DNA from: DATDPM01 sp963841995
GTDB lineage: Bacteria; Pseudomonadota; Alphaproteobacteria; DATDPM01
Length of the DNA stretch: 64,000 nt
NCBI GenBank assembly: GCA_963841995.1
Contig: CAWJEX010000003.1
Span: forward strand, 124,001 to 188,000
Direction of reading: 5' to 3'
Below the pieces are notes generated by a model. That model had not been told where the DNA came from, did not search any database, and saw only the letters and a program-made list of their open reading frames with translations. Below are positions 17,171 to 26,158 of this stretch, one piece after another (positions within the stretch are counted from its first letter, which is position 1; every line of letters starts with the position of its first letter). Both the position numbers and the translations under genes were made by a program.

Positions 17171-18523
17171 ATGACAAATCGGTTTATTAAGTTTGCGGCA
17201 GCAGTCGCTCCTGCGGCGCTCTTGCTCGCGGTCGGGGCTACGCCCGCGAACGCGAAGGTGCTCCTTATGGGCGACGGCGGCTGGGAAGTCAGCTTCGACG
17301 GCTCCGTCAACGGCTTTGCCGTGTGGACGGGCAACCAGCCGCCTGTGACGAATACGATCGTCAACGGCGTCACGGAAACCCATTCCGGCGGCGCCATCGA
17401 CACCGGTGCGGATACCCGGGACAGCTTCCGCGTCCGTACCGGCCTGTTGCCGGCGGTGTGGGGCATGAACGTCAAGGCGCCGACCACCGGTGGCCTCGAC
17501 ATGGCGGCCCGTATCGGCATCTACCCGAACATTTCGAACAACACCAAGAACTCGTTCGGGTCCAGCTCGGAAAGCCAGCTCGACCTTCGTGAAATCTTCT
17601 TCACGGTGGATGGCAGCTTTGGCCAGGCTCTCGTCGGTAAGACTCTTTCCCAATTCCTGGGCAAGAACATCCTGACCGATCAAACCCTGTTCGGTATCGG
17701 CGCCACTGGCGGGAACCATGGCGCGGGAACCACTCTCGGCCGTATCGGCTTCGGTTATCCGTATCCGCAGTTCAACGCCCGTATCCAGTACACCACGCCC
17801 GACATGAGCGGGTTCAAGGTCAGCGTCGGCGCTTACGATCCGTCGGTAATCAATTCCAATCAGGCATTGGGGCTGACGGCGGATCGGACCACCACGCCGC
17901 GGTTCGAAGGCGAAGCTTCTTGGGCTGGCAGCCTTGCCGGTACCACGGACTTGGCCTGGATCAGCGGGATGGACCAGTCCTCCACATTCAGCAGCGCCAG
18001 TCCTGGCACTCTGGGCGGCTCCTCTGTCAACGTTTGGGGCTTTGCCGGCGGCTTGCAAGTCGGCATCCCGGTCGGACCCGGCACCCTGGAGTTGATGGGT
18101 TCGGGGTACGTCGGCTCGGGCATTGGCACAACTCTGCAGCTCGATACCGATTCGCTTGATGGCTGGGGCACGCCCCGGGATAACGATGGCTTCATCGGTC
18201 AAGTGGGCTATGCGTTCGGACAAGGCACCAAGCTCCAGGCCAGCTACGGCGAAAGCACGGCGGACGAAACCAGTTCGGAGAGCATTTGCCGCACGGCTCC
18301 TACTACCGCGGGCGCCATAGATAACGGCATCTCGTGCGCCGCGGCTGAAGGTACAGCCCGCGCTAACCTCGAGCGTCAGGATCTGTGGGATGTCATGCTT
18401 AGCCACGACATCAACCCGAACCTCAAGCTGGTTGCCGAATACGGCCGCCAGTCAGAAGAGTGGTTTGACGGTAAGAGCTTGGACGGCAACGTCTTCGGCG
18501 TCGGCGCGTTCTTCTTCTGGTAA
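17171..18523 (+). CDS. Outer-membrane porin
   Basis: 450 residues with a signal peptide (AAAVAPAALLLAVGATPANA) and an all-beta mature part rich in Gly, Asn and aromatic residues, ending ...VGAFFFW, an aromatic beta-signal for the BAM machine. Characteristic strands include WEVSFDGSVNGFAVWTG and YGRQSEEWFDG. This fits a general 16-stranded porin of alphaproteobacteria, probably trimeric and highly expressed: a clear AAGGGGGAAT ribosome site precedes the ATG, codon use is biased, and a strong terminator follows. Solute specificity cannot be told. Confidence 0.85.
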   Translation: MTNRFIKFAAAVAPAALLLAVGATPANAKVLLMGDGGWEVSFDGSVNGFAVWTGNQPPVTNTIVNGVTETHSGGAIDTGADTRDSFRVRTGLLPAVWGMNVKAPTTGGLDMAARIGIYPNISNNTKNSFGSSSESQLDLREIFFTVDGSFGQALVGKTLSQFLGKNILTDQTLFGIGATGGNHGAGTTLGRIGFGYPYPQFNARIQYTTPDMSGFKVSVGAYDPSVINSNQALGLTADRTTTPRFEGEASWAGSLAGTTDLAWISGMDQSSTFSSASPGTLGGSSVNVWGFAGGLQVGIPVGPGTLELMGSGYVGSGIGTTLQLDTDSLDGWGTPRDNDGFIGQVGYAFGQGTKLQASYGESTADETSSESICRTAPTTAGAIDNGISCAAAEGTARANLERQDLWDVMLSHDINPNLKLVAEYGRQSEEWFDGKSLDGNVFGVGAFFFW

Positions 18524-18548
18524 ATCGAAAAATCATTCCAACGACTTC

Positions 18549-18577
18549 GAGGGGCGCTTCGGCGCCCCTCTTTTTTT
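18549..18577 (+). terminator. Rho-independent terminator after porin
   Basis: Perfect stem GAGGGGCGC-TTC-GGCGCCCCTC followed by seven Ts (18571-18577), 26 bases after the porin stop. Confidence 0.92.
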
Positions 18578-18715
18578 GCCTATTTTGGCCGCTGAGGGCC
18601 GCTCTCGGAAGCCGCCCGGCCTTCCCTCGACCTCCCGGTTCGGGCTACAGTGCGCCGCCTTGGACCTCGCCCTCACCTTAAGGCGAGATAATCTCAACCT
18701 TCTCAGGCGAGGCCG

Positions 18716-19981
18716 ATGATTCGAAAAAACGCGATAAATATGAATAAGAACAAAATGCAACATCTGTGGCGTGCGCCGCTTGCCGCGGCCGGTCTGTTCG
18801 TTTTAGGAGCGACCTCCGCCTGCTCCCTCTTCGGTTCCGGCAACTCGACGGCCGCCGGCACAAGCACCGGCGGAAAGGTCGAGCAAAAGGTCGAGAAAGA
18901 AATTTGGACCCTGCGCGATATGTATGTGCGTCTGGAGCCTCAGGATTCCGCCAAGGCCGGAGGAACCCCGCCCAATCAGCAGCCGGTGAACGTCGCCGAC
19001 AGCCAGCTTTACAACGCGTTCTCCCAGATCACGATCAAGACCAATGAAAAGACCGGCTATATCCCGCTTTTCACCGATTTCGAGCTCGATCTGCTGAGCC
19101 GGCACGTCAGCGAGGCTCTAGCTCAAGCCGGCCCCAACCAGGATGTGACCTTTGCCGTCGTCGGCTGGCACAAGGGGGGCGGCGGAATGTTCGCCATGGC
19201 CACCCAACAAGTCACCACCGGCCGGGTTTTCTATCAGGACGGACGAATCAACCTCATCATCGGCCAGGCCCATCGCGACGTCGAGGAAGGCGAGAATTAT
19301 GCGACCCGGGAAGCCAAAACCGGCGACCGGCGGCTCGATCCCTTCGTACCGGGCATGCGCGGCTTTACTCAAGCGCACCAATGGGTGTTGGCCGCCGCTC
19401 CCAATTCGGGCGTTTACGGCGCTCCCGGCGGAAAGCGGAGCGATTGGCTGGTATTCTCCGCCCAGGCCCTCGCTGCGGCGCCGCCGTCGGCGCCGGGAAC
19501 CCGCTCAACCGGCGCAAGTGCCGCCGAACAAGCGCGTTACGATCAATTGCAGCAGCAGGTGAACCAGCTGCAGCAGCAGCTCCAGAGCATGCATCAGGGC
19601 CAGGGTGCCGCTCCCGCGGTGGCCGCACCGGCGCAACCCGCATATCCGGGATATGCGGCACAGCCGGGATATGCGGCACAGCCGGGATACGCGGCGCCGC
19701 CTGCTTACCCCGGATATCAAACGCCGGCCTATCCGAATCAGGGCTATCCGAATCAGGCCTATCCAAATCAGGGCAATTACAATTATGGCTATCCGGCGCC
19801 GGCGGCACCGGCGCAGGCGGCGCCGCAAGGACAGAGCCCTGACGGAGGCGAATCCGTGCAGCAACGCCTAATGGTGCTCGACGATTTGAAGAGCAAGGGC
19901 CTGATCTCCGACACCGAATATCAGCAGCGCCGCAATCAGATTTTGTCCGGCACGCCGGCCCCGGCCAATCCGACCAATTAA
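18716..19981 (+). CDS. Lipoprotein with PGYAAQ/YPNQ repeats and C-terminal SHOCT-like segment
   Basis: 421 residues. The lipobox LGATSAC (about residues 31-37) predicts lipidation. The folded part (about 65-250) carries TLRDMYVRLEPQDSAKAG and HVSEALAQAG and has no family I can name with confidence. A Gln-rich coiled coil follows (YDQLQQQVNQLQQQLQSMHQ), then degenerate tandem repeats PGYAAQ x3 and YPNQGYPNQAYPNQ, and finally LMVLDDLKSKGLISDTEYQQ, a short SHOCT-type domain often seen in oligomerising membrane-associated proteins. The DNA coding for the repeats is itself repetitive. Probably a surface or periplasmic structural protein. Confidence 0.75.
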   Translation: MIRKNAINMNKNKMQHLWRAPLAAAGLFVLGATSACSLFGSGNSTAAGTSTGGKVEQKVEKEIWTLRDMYVRLEPQDSAKAGGTPPNQQPVNVADSQLYNAFSQITIKTNEKTGYIPLFTDFELDLLSRHVSEALAQAGPNQDVTFAVVGWHKGGGGMFAMATQQVTTGRVFYQDGRINLIIGQAHRDVEEGENYATREAKTGDRRLDPFVPGMRGFTQAHQWVLAAAPNSGVYGAPGGKRSDWLVFSAQALAAAPPSAPGTRSTGASAAEQARYDQLQQQVNQLQQQLQSMHQGQGAAPAVAAPAQPAYPGYAAQPGYAAQPGYAAPPAYPGYQTPAYPNQGYPNQAYPNQGNYNYGYPAPAAPAQAAPQGQSPDGGESVQQRLMVLDDLKSKGLISDTEYQQRRNQILSGTPAPANPTN

Positions 19982-20048
19982 ACTCGGTCACCGCTTCGTC
20001 CTAATTCGGGATCGGCTTTCGCGTCCGTCTCGAACTTACCGGTTCCGT

Positions 20049-20789
20049 CTAGGGCGAATAATAAGGTTGCCCCAGCGGCTTGCGATCCGGGGGCCGCGGC
20101 CTGGATTTGGAGCTCTCGAAAGCCGGCGCTTCCTTGTAATTCTCGTCATAACCGTAGAGCCATGACGAGGGGCCAAAATAGTATTGAGTGTCGGCCATGA
20201 TCGGTTCCGACACCGCCTTCGTATAACGATCCGACATCGCCGCAACGGTCTGCGCCGCATCATGCACGTCGCCACCGGTGTCGTTCGTGAATTCGATCGT
20301 CAACGCCGCCTCGCCCCGGAAATAAGTCGCCGACCAATAGTCGGGCTGCCAAATCGTAACGTTCTGGAATTCGGAAACCGGCACGTTTTCATAGTCGCGG
20401 CCGATGATGTAATGGCGGACGATCCCTTTCGCGTTGGCAACCTTGAATCCCTTATAGCCCTTTGCCGCGGCAAGCTGCGCCGCCCGCCAAAGTGCCAGAT
20501 TGTAGCTCGTCTCTTGAGCGGTATGCTCGATGGTGTCGAGGTAGCTGCGGACCGTCAACTCCGTATAGATCTCGGGCCCATAATAAATGATCTCGTAACT
20601 CGTGTCGGAAAGCGTCTTTTCGATATAGCCGAAATTCGCGTCTTCGGCCTTCGGCGTCAGCAAGTCGGGCGCCTGATTTGCGATGCACGCGGCAAGCCCG
20701 CAAAATGTCACGGCCGAAAGCACCACGGCCCGGAAAGATCGCCTGACCCAAATCATGACAGCCCTACGCATCGCGATTGAACCTGACAC
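20049..20789 (-). CDS. Putative lipoprotein, CC0125/CC1285-like
   Basis: 246 residues. The lipobox FCGLAAC sits near residue 35 after a basic and hydrophobic N-terminus. The mature region has GYIEKTLSDTSYEIIYYG and a Tyr/Trp-rich domain (TIWQPDYWSATYFRG), ending in a Pro/Lys/Arg tail. The LSDTSYEI..G pattern matches the CC0125/CC1285 family of alphaproteobacterial lipoproteins of unknown function, from memory. Monocistronic; convergent with the preceding repeat lipoprotein. The exact start among M1, M7 and M12 is uncertain. Confidence 0.7.
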   Translation of the reverse strand: MSGSIAMRRAVMIWVRRSFRAVVLSAVTFCGLAACIANQAPDLLTPKAEDANFGYIEKTLSDTSYEIIYYGPEIYTELTVRSYLDTIEHTAQETSYNLALWRAAQLAAAKGYKGFKVANAKGIVRHYIIGRDYENVPVSEFQNVTIWQPDYWSATYFRGEAALTIEFTNDTGGDVHDAAQTVAAMSDRYTKAVSEPIMADTQYYFGPSSWLYGYDENYKEAPAFESSKSRPRPPDRKPLGQPYYSP

Positions 20790-20808
20790 AGGCTAACACG
20801 GCTCCACC

Positions 20809-20847
20809 CCCGGCGAAAATGGGCGACCCTCCCGGCGAAAATGGGCG
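20809..20847. repeat. 17-bp direct repeat upstream of the lipoprotein and tad genes
   Basis: CCCGGCGAAAATGGGCG occurs at 20809-20825 and 20831-20847, a period of 22 bases (about two helical turns). It lies 20 bases upstream of the lipoprotein start in the 262-base gap before tadE, so it could be a tandem binding site. Confidence 0.55.
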
Positions 20848-21051
20848 GCGCCGAAACATCGCGTCAAATTCATTCAAAATGTCGTCACCGCGAATCGGCT
20901 GAAAAGGCCCGATTTTCCGCATCAAAATTGACGGAAGTTTGTGCAAAATCCGTTGCTTGCTTTACGAACGGTTAGGCTTTCGGCGCGATACTTCACCCAC
21001 AAAAATAAAAAGAATTTTGGCGAAGTTTTTTGAGGGCGCGAACTGTCGCTG

Positions 21052-21615
21052 ATGATCATGACGGGCGTTACAACCAAACTGCGTATTTTTTGGCACCGGC
21101 TCGCGGCTTTGCCGCGCGACGCCAGCGGTGCGTTCGCGATCGAATTCGGCGTGGTGGTACCCGTATTCCTGCTCTTGCTTCTCGGCATTATCGAACTCGG
21201 GATGATGGTCTTCGTCCAGTCGGTGCTCGATGGGGCCGCGCGCGATGCGGCGCGGCTCGTTCGCACCGGCCAAGTTCAAGCGAATGGCAATCCGCAACAG
21301 ACCTTTCAGACGCTTCTTTGCAATCAGATGGCAGCCCTCGTCGGCTGTGCCAATTTGCTCTTCAACGTCCAGACATTTGCCAGTTTCACCGCCGCGCAAA
21401 CCGGGCTAAGCCAGCCGATCCAGGTCGATAAGAACGGCAATCCCATCAATCTGAGCTTCACGCCGGGCGGCGCGAGTTCGATCGTCACGGTTCGAGTGAT
21501 GTACAATCGTCCGTTTTATACGACGCTGGTCGGCCAATGGCTCGGCGGCGCCACCAACTCGGCACTTCTCATGTCCACGGTTGTTTTCGTCAATGAACCG
21601 TTTGGCGCGTCATGA
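21052..21615 (+). CDS. TadE-like pseudopilin-family protein
   Basis: 187 residues. The TadE signature is FAIEFGVVVPVFLLLLLGII at about residues 26-45: a conserved Glu followed by one hydrophobic helix, after the motif DASGA that precedes the prepilin-like cleavage site. The rest is periplasmic. TadE proteins are minor pseudopilins of the Flp/tight-adherence pilus. Its stop overlaps the ATG of the next TadE-like gene (ATGA). No tadA, cpaB or flp gene is in the window, so this is an isolated tadE-tadE-tadG group. Confidence 0.8.
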   Translation: MIMTGVTTKLRIFWHRLAALPRDASGAFAIEFGVVVPVFLLLLLGIIELGMMVFVQSVLDGAARDAARLVRTGQVQANGNPQQTFQTLLCNQMAALVGCANLLFNVQTFASFTAAQTGLSQPIQVDKNGNPINLSFTPGGASSIVTVRVMYNRPFYTTLVGQWLGGATNSALLMSTVVFVNEPFGAS

Positions 21616-22148
21616 CGATGCGGTGGCTGAAAGCTTTTCTTCGGGATACGAAGGGGGTGGCGGCAATCGAATTCGCCTTTGTCGTGCCCGCGATGATTAC
21701 TCTTTTTGCCGGCGCGTGGGAGCTGTCGCAAGGCATGATCTGCTATCTAAAACTGCTGGATGCGGCGGACACCGTGGTCGATATCACCTGCCAGCAGACG
21801 ACTCTGACCACCGCCAATATCGACGACATCTACACGGCGGCACAGTTGGTCATGACGCCGAATGCCGGGAGTGCTTTGGGCGTCGCGGTCGCCAGCGTCA
21901 CATTCAATGCGACCACTGGCGCTCCCGCCGTCGCCTGGCAAGCGACACGCGGCACCGCCACGGCGTTGTCCAACACCGCCCTGACCACTCTAGCGAACGG
22001 TCTCGGCAATGCGGGCGAGAGCGTCATCATTACGCAGGTGACGTATAACTACACCTCACTGTTGAAACTCGTCTTGCCGGGCGGGATCAATCTGGCAGCA
22101 AACGCGATGCAGCGGCCGCGGATTGTTTCCTCGATTCCGCTGAGCTGA
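21612..22148 (+). CDS. Second TadE/TadF-like pseudopilin protein
   Basis: 178 residues. DTKGVAAIEFAFVVPAMITL at about residues 11-30 is again the TadE-type N-terminus with the conserved Glu. The remaining domain is periplasmic, Thr/Ala-rich, and ends PRIVSSIPLS. It overlaps the first tadE by four bases, and tadG starts about 22 bases after its stop. It is presumably a paralogue of the preceding gene, diverged beyond the helix. Confidence 0.8.
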   Translation: MTMRWLKAFLRDTKGVAAIEFAFVVPAMITLFAGAWELSQGMICYLKLLDAADTVVDITCQQTTLTTANIDDIYTAAQLVMTPNAGSALGVAVASVTFNATTGAPAVAWQATRGTATALSNTALTTLANGLGNAGESVIITQVTYNYTSLLKLVLPGGINLAANAMQRPRIVSSIPLS

Positions 22149-22170
22149 TGTTTTGGAACGGAGTGAACCC

Positions 22171-23752
22171 ATGCGCCGTGCTCTAGCCTCGTTGTCCGGG
22201 CATATCCGATCGTTTCTGGCCTGCGAGCGCGGCAACATCATCGCTATGTTTGCGGCGGCGGCCATTCCGCTGACGCTCGCCGCGGGATTCGGCATCGACG
22301 CGGCAAAAGCCTATGCGGTCAAGGTCCGGCTTGGCGCGGCGCTCGACGCCGCGGCACTCGCCGTCGGTTCGTCCAATCCGGCGCAGTATACCACCGCGCA
22401 ATTGCAGCAGCGGATGAGCAATTTCTTCTACGCGAATTTTCCGGCGAACTCGCCGATCGGGACGCCGCAGCCGCCGACGATGACCGTCGATCCCAACAAC
22501 AGCAATCTTCTCGATTTCACGGCAACGGCGACGGTCAATACCGTGTTCATGCGCATGGTGGGGCTCAATACTTTGACGGTCAACGTCGCTAATCAAATCA
22601 CCCGCGGCATCACGAGCGTCGAACTTGCCTTGGTGCTCGACAATACCGGATCCATGATGTGTGGAGACGGAGAGACCTCAAACTGCTCGCAGGGAACGGC
22701 GCATATCGATTCGTTAAGAACGGATGCCCAGCAAATTATCGACACTTTGTTCGCAAGCAGCGTCGATACCTCGAAGCTCAAGATTGCCGTCGTACCCTAT
22801 GTGACCGCGGTGAATATCGGCCCGGCGGCAAGCTCAACCGGTCTTCTCAACACGCTCGTGCCCAACGCCAGCGGCGTTTACAAGGATTACAATGGTAATA
22901 AGATCGTGGACCCCACCGGTGCCAACATCGTATACGACCCAACCCAAACCTCGCTCGCGACAAATGCCTGGAAAGGCTGCGTCATCGAACCGACCGCAAC
23001 CAATGAAGACAACACCGGCAGCGGTCCCGATATCAACGATCCCGCTCTTTGGCAAAACTTGACCTTCACCGCCTACAATTGGAAAAACGGCGGTTCCTCG
23101 TCATTTACTGGCTCGAACAACACTTGGTATGTCAGCAGCAAAAATCCAAAAGCCAAAATCCAATATGTGGAGATCGATGGAGACTATATTACGGCAACGA
23201 ATAATTCCTACGGACCAAATCTTTCCTGCCCGACCCCGATCGTGCGCCTGACCAACAATCAAGCGAACTCTCGATGCGGCGGTAACAAATATGACGTCCT
23301 GGGCCAATAGCGGCACGGCGATCCCGGTCGGGATGATTTGGGGCTGGCGGGTTCTTTCGAATAGCGGACCCTTTGCCGACGGCCAGCCAGCAACGACGCC
23401 CGGTCTGACCAAGGTGGTGGTGCTAGAAACCGACGGCGATGACGACGTTGGCAACAGCCCGGATTATACGGGGTACGGCTACATCTCCGACGGCAAGCTT
23501 GGATCATCGAATCTCAACGTCGCCGAATCTCATATGGAGACGCGTTTGACGACGCTCTGCACCAATATGAAAAATGCCGGTATTATTATCTTCACCATTG
23601 GTTTGGGTGACGGGGCAACCAATTCGACGCTCTCTGGCTGTGCCGGCCCGGCCGGCAAAGGCCAGTTCTACGCCGCTCCGACGGCGGCCAGCCTGGCCAC
23701 CGCATTCCAGGCGATCGCGAACTCGCTCGCAACTCTCTACCTCAGCAAATAG
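22171..23752 (+). pseudogene. TadG-like protein with von Willebrand A domain (one frameshift)
   Basis: About 527 codons. The N-terminal segment CERGNIIAMFAAAAIPLTLA begins a TadG/TadE-type helix, then a VWA domain starts with the MIDAS motif LDNTGSM (near residue 160). The frame breaks at AA in GCGAACTC (23266-23267). The second part, MTSWANSGTAIPVGMIWGWR, VLETDGDDDVG and FTIGLGDG, follows in another frame. Removing one A gives QATLDAAVTNMTSW and a full-length gene. The ATG at 22171, with GGAGTG upstream, is preferred over a TTG 18 bases earlier. Third gene of the tad group; likely secreted or membrane-anchored. Confidence 0.8.
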
Positions 23753-23955
23753 CCAACGCAGGCGCAGCAAAGGCCGATCGCTCGGCCCAGAGCCGGCCTC
23801 GGCCGCGGCAAACCGCCGCAAGACCTAAAAACTCAAGGGTTTCTGCGGCTTTCAGAAGGTCATCTTGCGGCCTTGGGCATCCCGACTAAAGTTTGATTTG
23901 CCGGGGTTATGCCATTATTCTCCCCCAAACAAAAATCCAACCAGGGGGGTATCCT

Positions 23956-25146
23956 GTGGCAGGCCGTCATTTCCTTTTCGTTCCCGGACCGACCAATGTT
24001 CCGCATGAGGTGCTGAGCGCCATCCATACGCCGATGGAGGACCACCGGAATCCGGATGTTCCGAAGCTCACGCTTCCCTTGTTTGCGGATCTCAAAAAAG
24101 TTTTCAAGACAAAGACCGGCCAAGTCTTCATCTTCCCCGCTTCGGGAACGGGCGGTTGGGAATCCGCATTGCAAAACACTCTGGCGCCCGGCGACAAGGT
24201 TCTCGCTTCGCGCTTCGGTCAGTTCAGCCATTTGTGGATCGACATGTGCAAGCGATTGGGTCTCGAGGTTATCGAACTCGATTGCGAATGGGGCACGGGG
24301 GCGCCGCCGGAGCGTTATCAAGAGGCGCTCGCCAAGGACAAGGCGCATGGAATCAAGGCCGTCTTGGTTTGCCAAAATGAGACCGCGACCGGCGTTACCT
24401 CGCCGATCGAACCGATTCGCAAGGCGATGGATGCGGAAAAGCATCCGGCCCTTCTTTATGTCGACGGCGTCAGCTCCATCGCCAGCGTCGATTTCCGGAT
24501 GGACGATTGGGGCGTCGATCTCGCGGTGAGCGGCTCGCAAAAAGGATTCATGCTTCCCGCCGGTCTGGCCATCGTCGGCGTCGGCCAGAAAGCGCTGGAA
24601 CAGCGGCGCAATGCGAAGCTGCCGCGCTGCTTCTTCGATTTCGAAGACATGATCAAGGCGAATGCGACCGGCTACTTCCCCTACACGCCCTCGCTGCCGA
24701 TGCTCCGCGGCTTGCGCGTCGCTCTCGATCGCCTCTTCGCCGAAGGATTGGAGAACGTGTTCGCGCGCCATCATCACCTCGCCGAGGGCACGCGCCGCGC
24801 GGTGAGGGAGGGCTGGAAGCTCAACGTCTGCGCCAAAGAGAAAAAGTGGGAGTCCGACACCGTGAGCGCCATCGTCGTCCCCGAAGGATTCGACGCGGCC
24901 AAGGTGATCAGCATCGCCTATCACAAATACAATTTGGCGCTGGGTGCCGGATTGTCGAAAGTCGCGGGCAAGGTGTTCCGCATCGGCCATTTGGGCGATC
25001 TGAACGAGCTGATGCTCGCGGGTGCCATCACCGGCGCGGAAATGGCGATGCGCGATATCGGCATCAAGGTCGAGCCCGGCAGCGGTGTCGGCGCCGCCAG
25101 CGAATATTGGCGCCTCTCCGCAAAACCCGTCGCAGCCAAGGCCTAA
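23956..25146 (+). CDS. sgaA: Serine-glyoxylate aminotransferase
   Basis: 396 residues, class V PLP aminotransferase. It converts serine plus glyoxylate to hydroxypyruvate plus glycine, in the serine cycle of methylotrophs or in glyoxylate/glycine detoxification. Seen: the opening AGRHFLFVPGPTNVPHEVL, PASGTGGWESALQN, YVDGVSSIASVDFRMDDWGV and the PLP lysine (about residue 196) in SGSQKGFMLPAG. The GTG at 23956 is chosen because a strong AGGGGGG stands 7 bases upstream and the protein then begins like its family; an earlier ATG would add 21 unrelated residues. The next gene is hydroxypyruvate reductase, one base after the stop. Confidence 0.93.
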   Translation: MAGRHFLFVPGPTNVPHEVLSAIHTPMEDHRNPDVPKLTLPLFADLKKVFKTKTGQVFIFPASGTGGWESALQNTLAPGDKVLASRFGQFSHLWIDMCKRLGLEVIELDCEWGTGAPPERYQEALAKDKAHGIKAVLVCQNETATGVTSPIEPIRKAMDAEKHPALLYVDGVSSIASVDFRMDDWGVDLAVSGSQKGFMLPAGLAIVGVGQKALEQRRNAKLPRCFFDFEDMIKANATGYFPYTPSLPMLRGLRVALDRLFAEGLENVFARHHHLAEGTRRAVREGWKLNVCAKEKKWESDTVSAIVVPEGFDAAKVISIAYHKYNLALGAGLSKVAGKVFRIGHLGDLNELMLAGAITGAEMAMRDIGIKVEPGSGVGAASEYWRLSAKPVAAKA

Positions 25147-25147
25147 C

Positions 25148-26119
25148 ATGGCCAAGCCCAAGGTGGTATTGACACGGCGCTGGCCGAAGGCGTGCGAGGA
25201 CAGGGCATCCGAACTTTTCGACGCGAAGATCAATCGCGACGACAAGCCGATGTCGGTCGCCGAGCTCCAGGACGCTTTGCGCTCGATTGATGCCCTGTTT
25301 CCGACGGTGACCGACAAGATCACCGCCGAAGTTCTGGGCGTTTCGCCCCGGCAAACCAAGCTCATCGGCAATTTCGGCGTCGGCTTCAACAACATCGATG
25401 TCGAGGCGGCGAAGAAGCACGGTCTCGTCGTCACCAACACGCCGGACGTGCTCACCGATTGCACGGCGGATATCGCGATGACGCTTCTGCTGATGACGGC
25501 GCGGCGTGCGGGGGAAGGCGAGCGCCACCTCCGCAACAAGCAATGGACCGGCTGGCGCCCGACCCACATGCTCGGCCACAAGGTGACGGGGAAAACCCTC
25601 GGCGTGCTCGGCTTTGGCCGAATCGGCCGGGCGGTTGCGCACCGCGCCCATCACGGCTTCGGGATGAAGATCATTTTCAACGATCCCTTCCCGCCCAGCG
25701 ACGCCGATATCAAGGCCGTGGGCGGCGAGAAGCGCGAATCGGTCGAAGCAGTTCTCCGCGAAGCCGATTTCGTCACTCTGCATTGTCCGGCCATGCCCGA
25801 GACGCGCCACCTCATGAACGCCAAGACCTTCGGCCAGATGAAGCCCGGCGCCATTCTCATCAATACGGCACGCGGCGACGTGGTGGACGAAGCGGCACTC
25901 GTCGCCGCCCTTCAGGCCGGAACGATCGCGGGCGCCGGGCTCGACGTCTTCGAGCGTGAGCCGCAAGTCACCGAAGCTCTGCTCGGCATGGAGAACGTGG
26001 TGCTGTTGCCGCATCTCGGCAGCGCCACCATGGAAACCCGGGTCGCCATGGGCATGAAGGTGATCGACAACGCCCAAGCCTTCTTCGCCGGCAAGGCGCC
26101 GCCCAACCGCGTGGCCTAA
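25148..26119 (+). CDS. hprA: Hydroxypyruvate / glyoxylate reductase (D-2-hydroxyacid dehydrogenase)
   Basis: 323 residues. It reduces hydroxypyruvate (or glyoxylate) to D-glycerate with NAD(P)H, the step after sgaA. The nucleotide-binding loop is LGVLGFGRIGRAVAHRA at about residues 150-170. Active-site residues are in ILINTARGDVVDEAAL (Arg), LDVFEREP (Glu) and LLPHLGSAT (His). The length and the FGVGFNNIDVEAAKKHGLVV region match the glyoxylate reductase branch. It starts one base after sgaA and is followed 39 bases later by glycerate kinase: a three-gene pathway operon. Confidence 0.93.
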   Translation: MAKPKVVLTRRWPKACEDRASELFDAKINRDDKPMSVAELQDALRSIDALFPTVTDKITAEVLGVSPRQTKLIGNFGVGFNNIDVEAAKKHGLVVTNTPDVLTDCTADIAMTLLLMTARRAGEGERHLRNKQWTGWRPTHMLGHKVTGKTLGVLGFGRIGRAVAHRAHHGFGMKIIFNDPFPPSDADIKAVGGEKRESVEAVLREADFVTLHCPAMPETRHLMNAKTFGQMKPGAILINTARGDVVDEAALVAALQAGTIAGAGLDVFEREPQVTEALLGMENVVLLPHLGSATMETRVAMGMKVIDNAQAFFAGKAPPNRVA

Positions 26120-26158
26120 CCCGTAATTTGAGCACCGGACTGCGGCAGGAGGGCGAGA

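Noticed and set aside
18122..18137. Second sigma-54-like site inside the porin gene
   Set aside because: GG and GC are 11 rather than 12 bases apart, and the site lies mid-gene.
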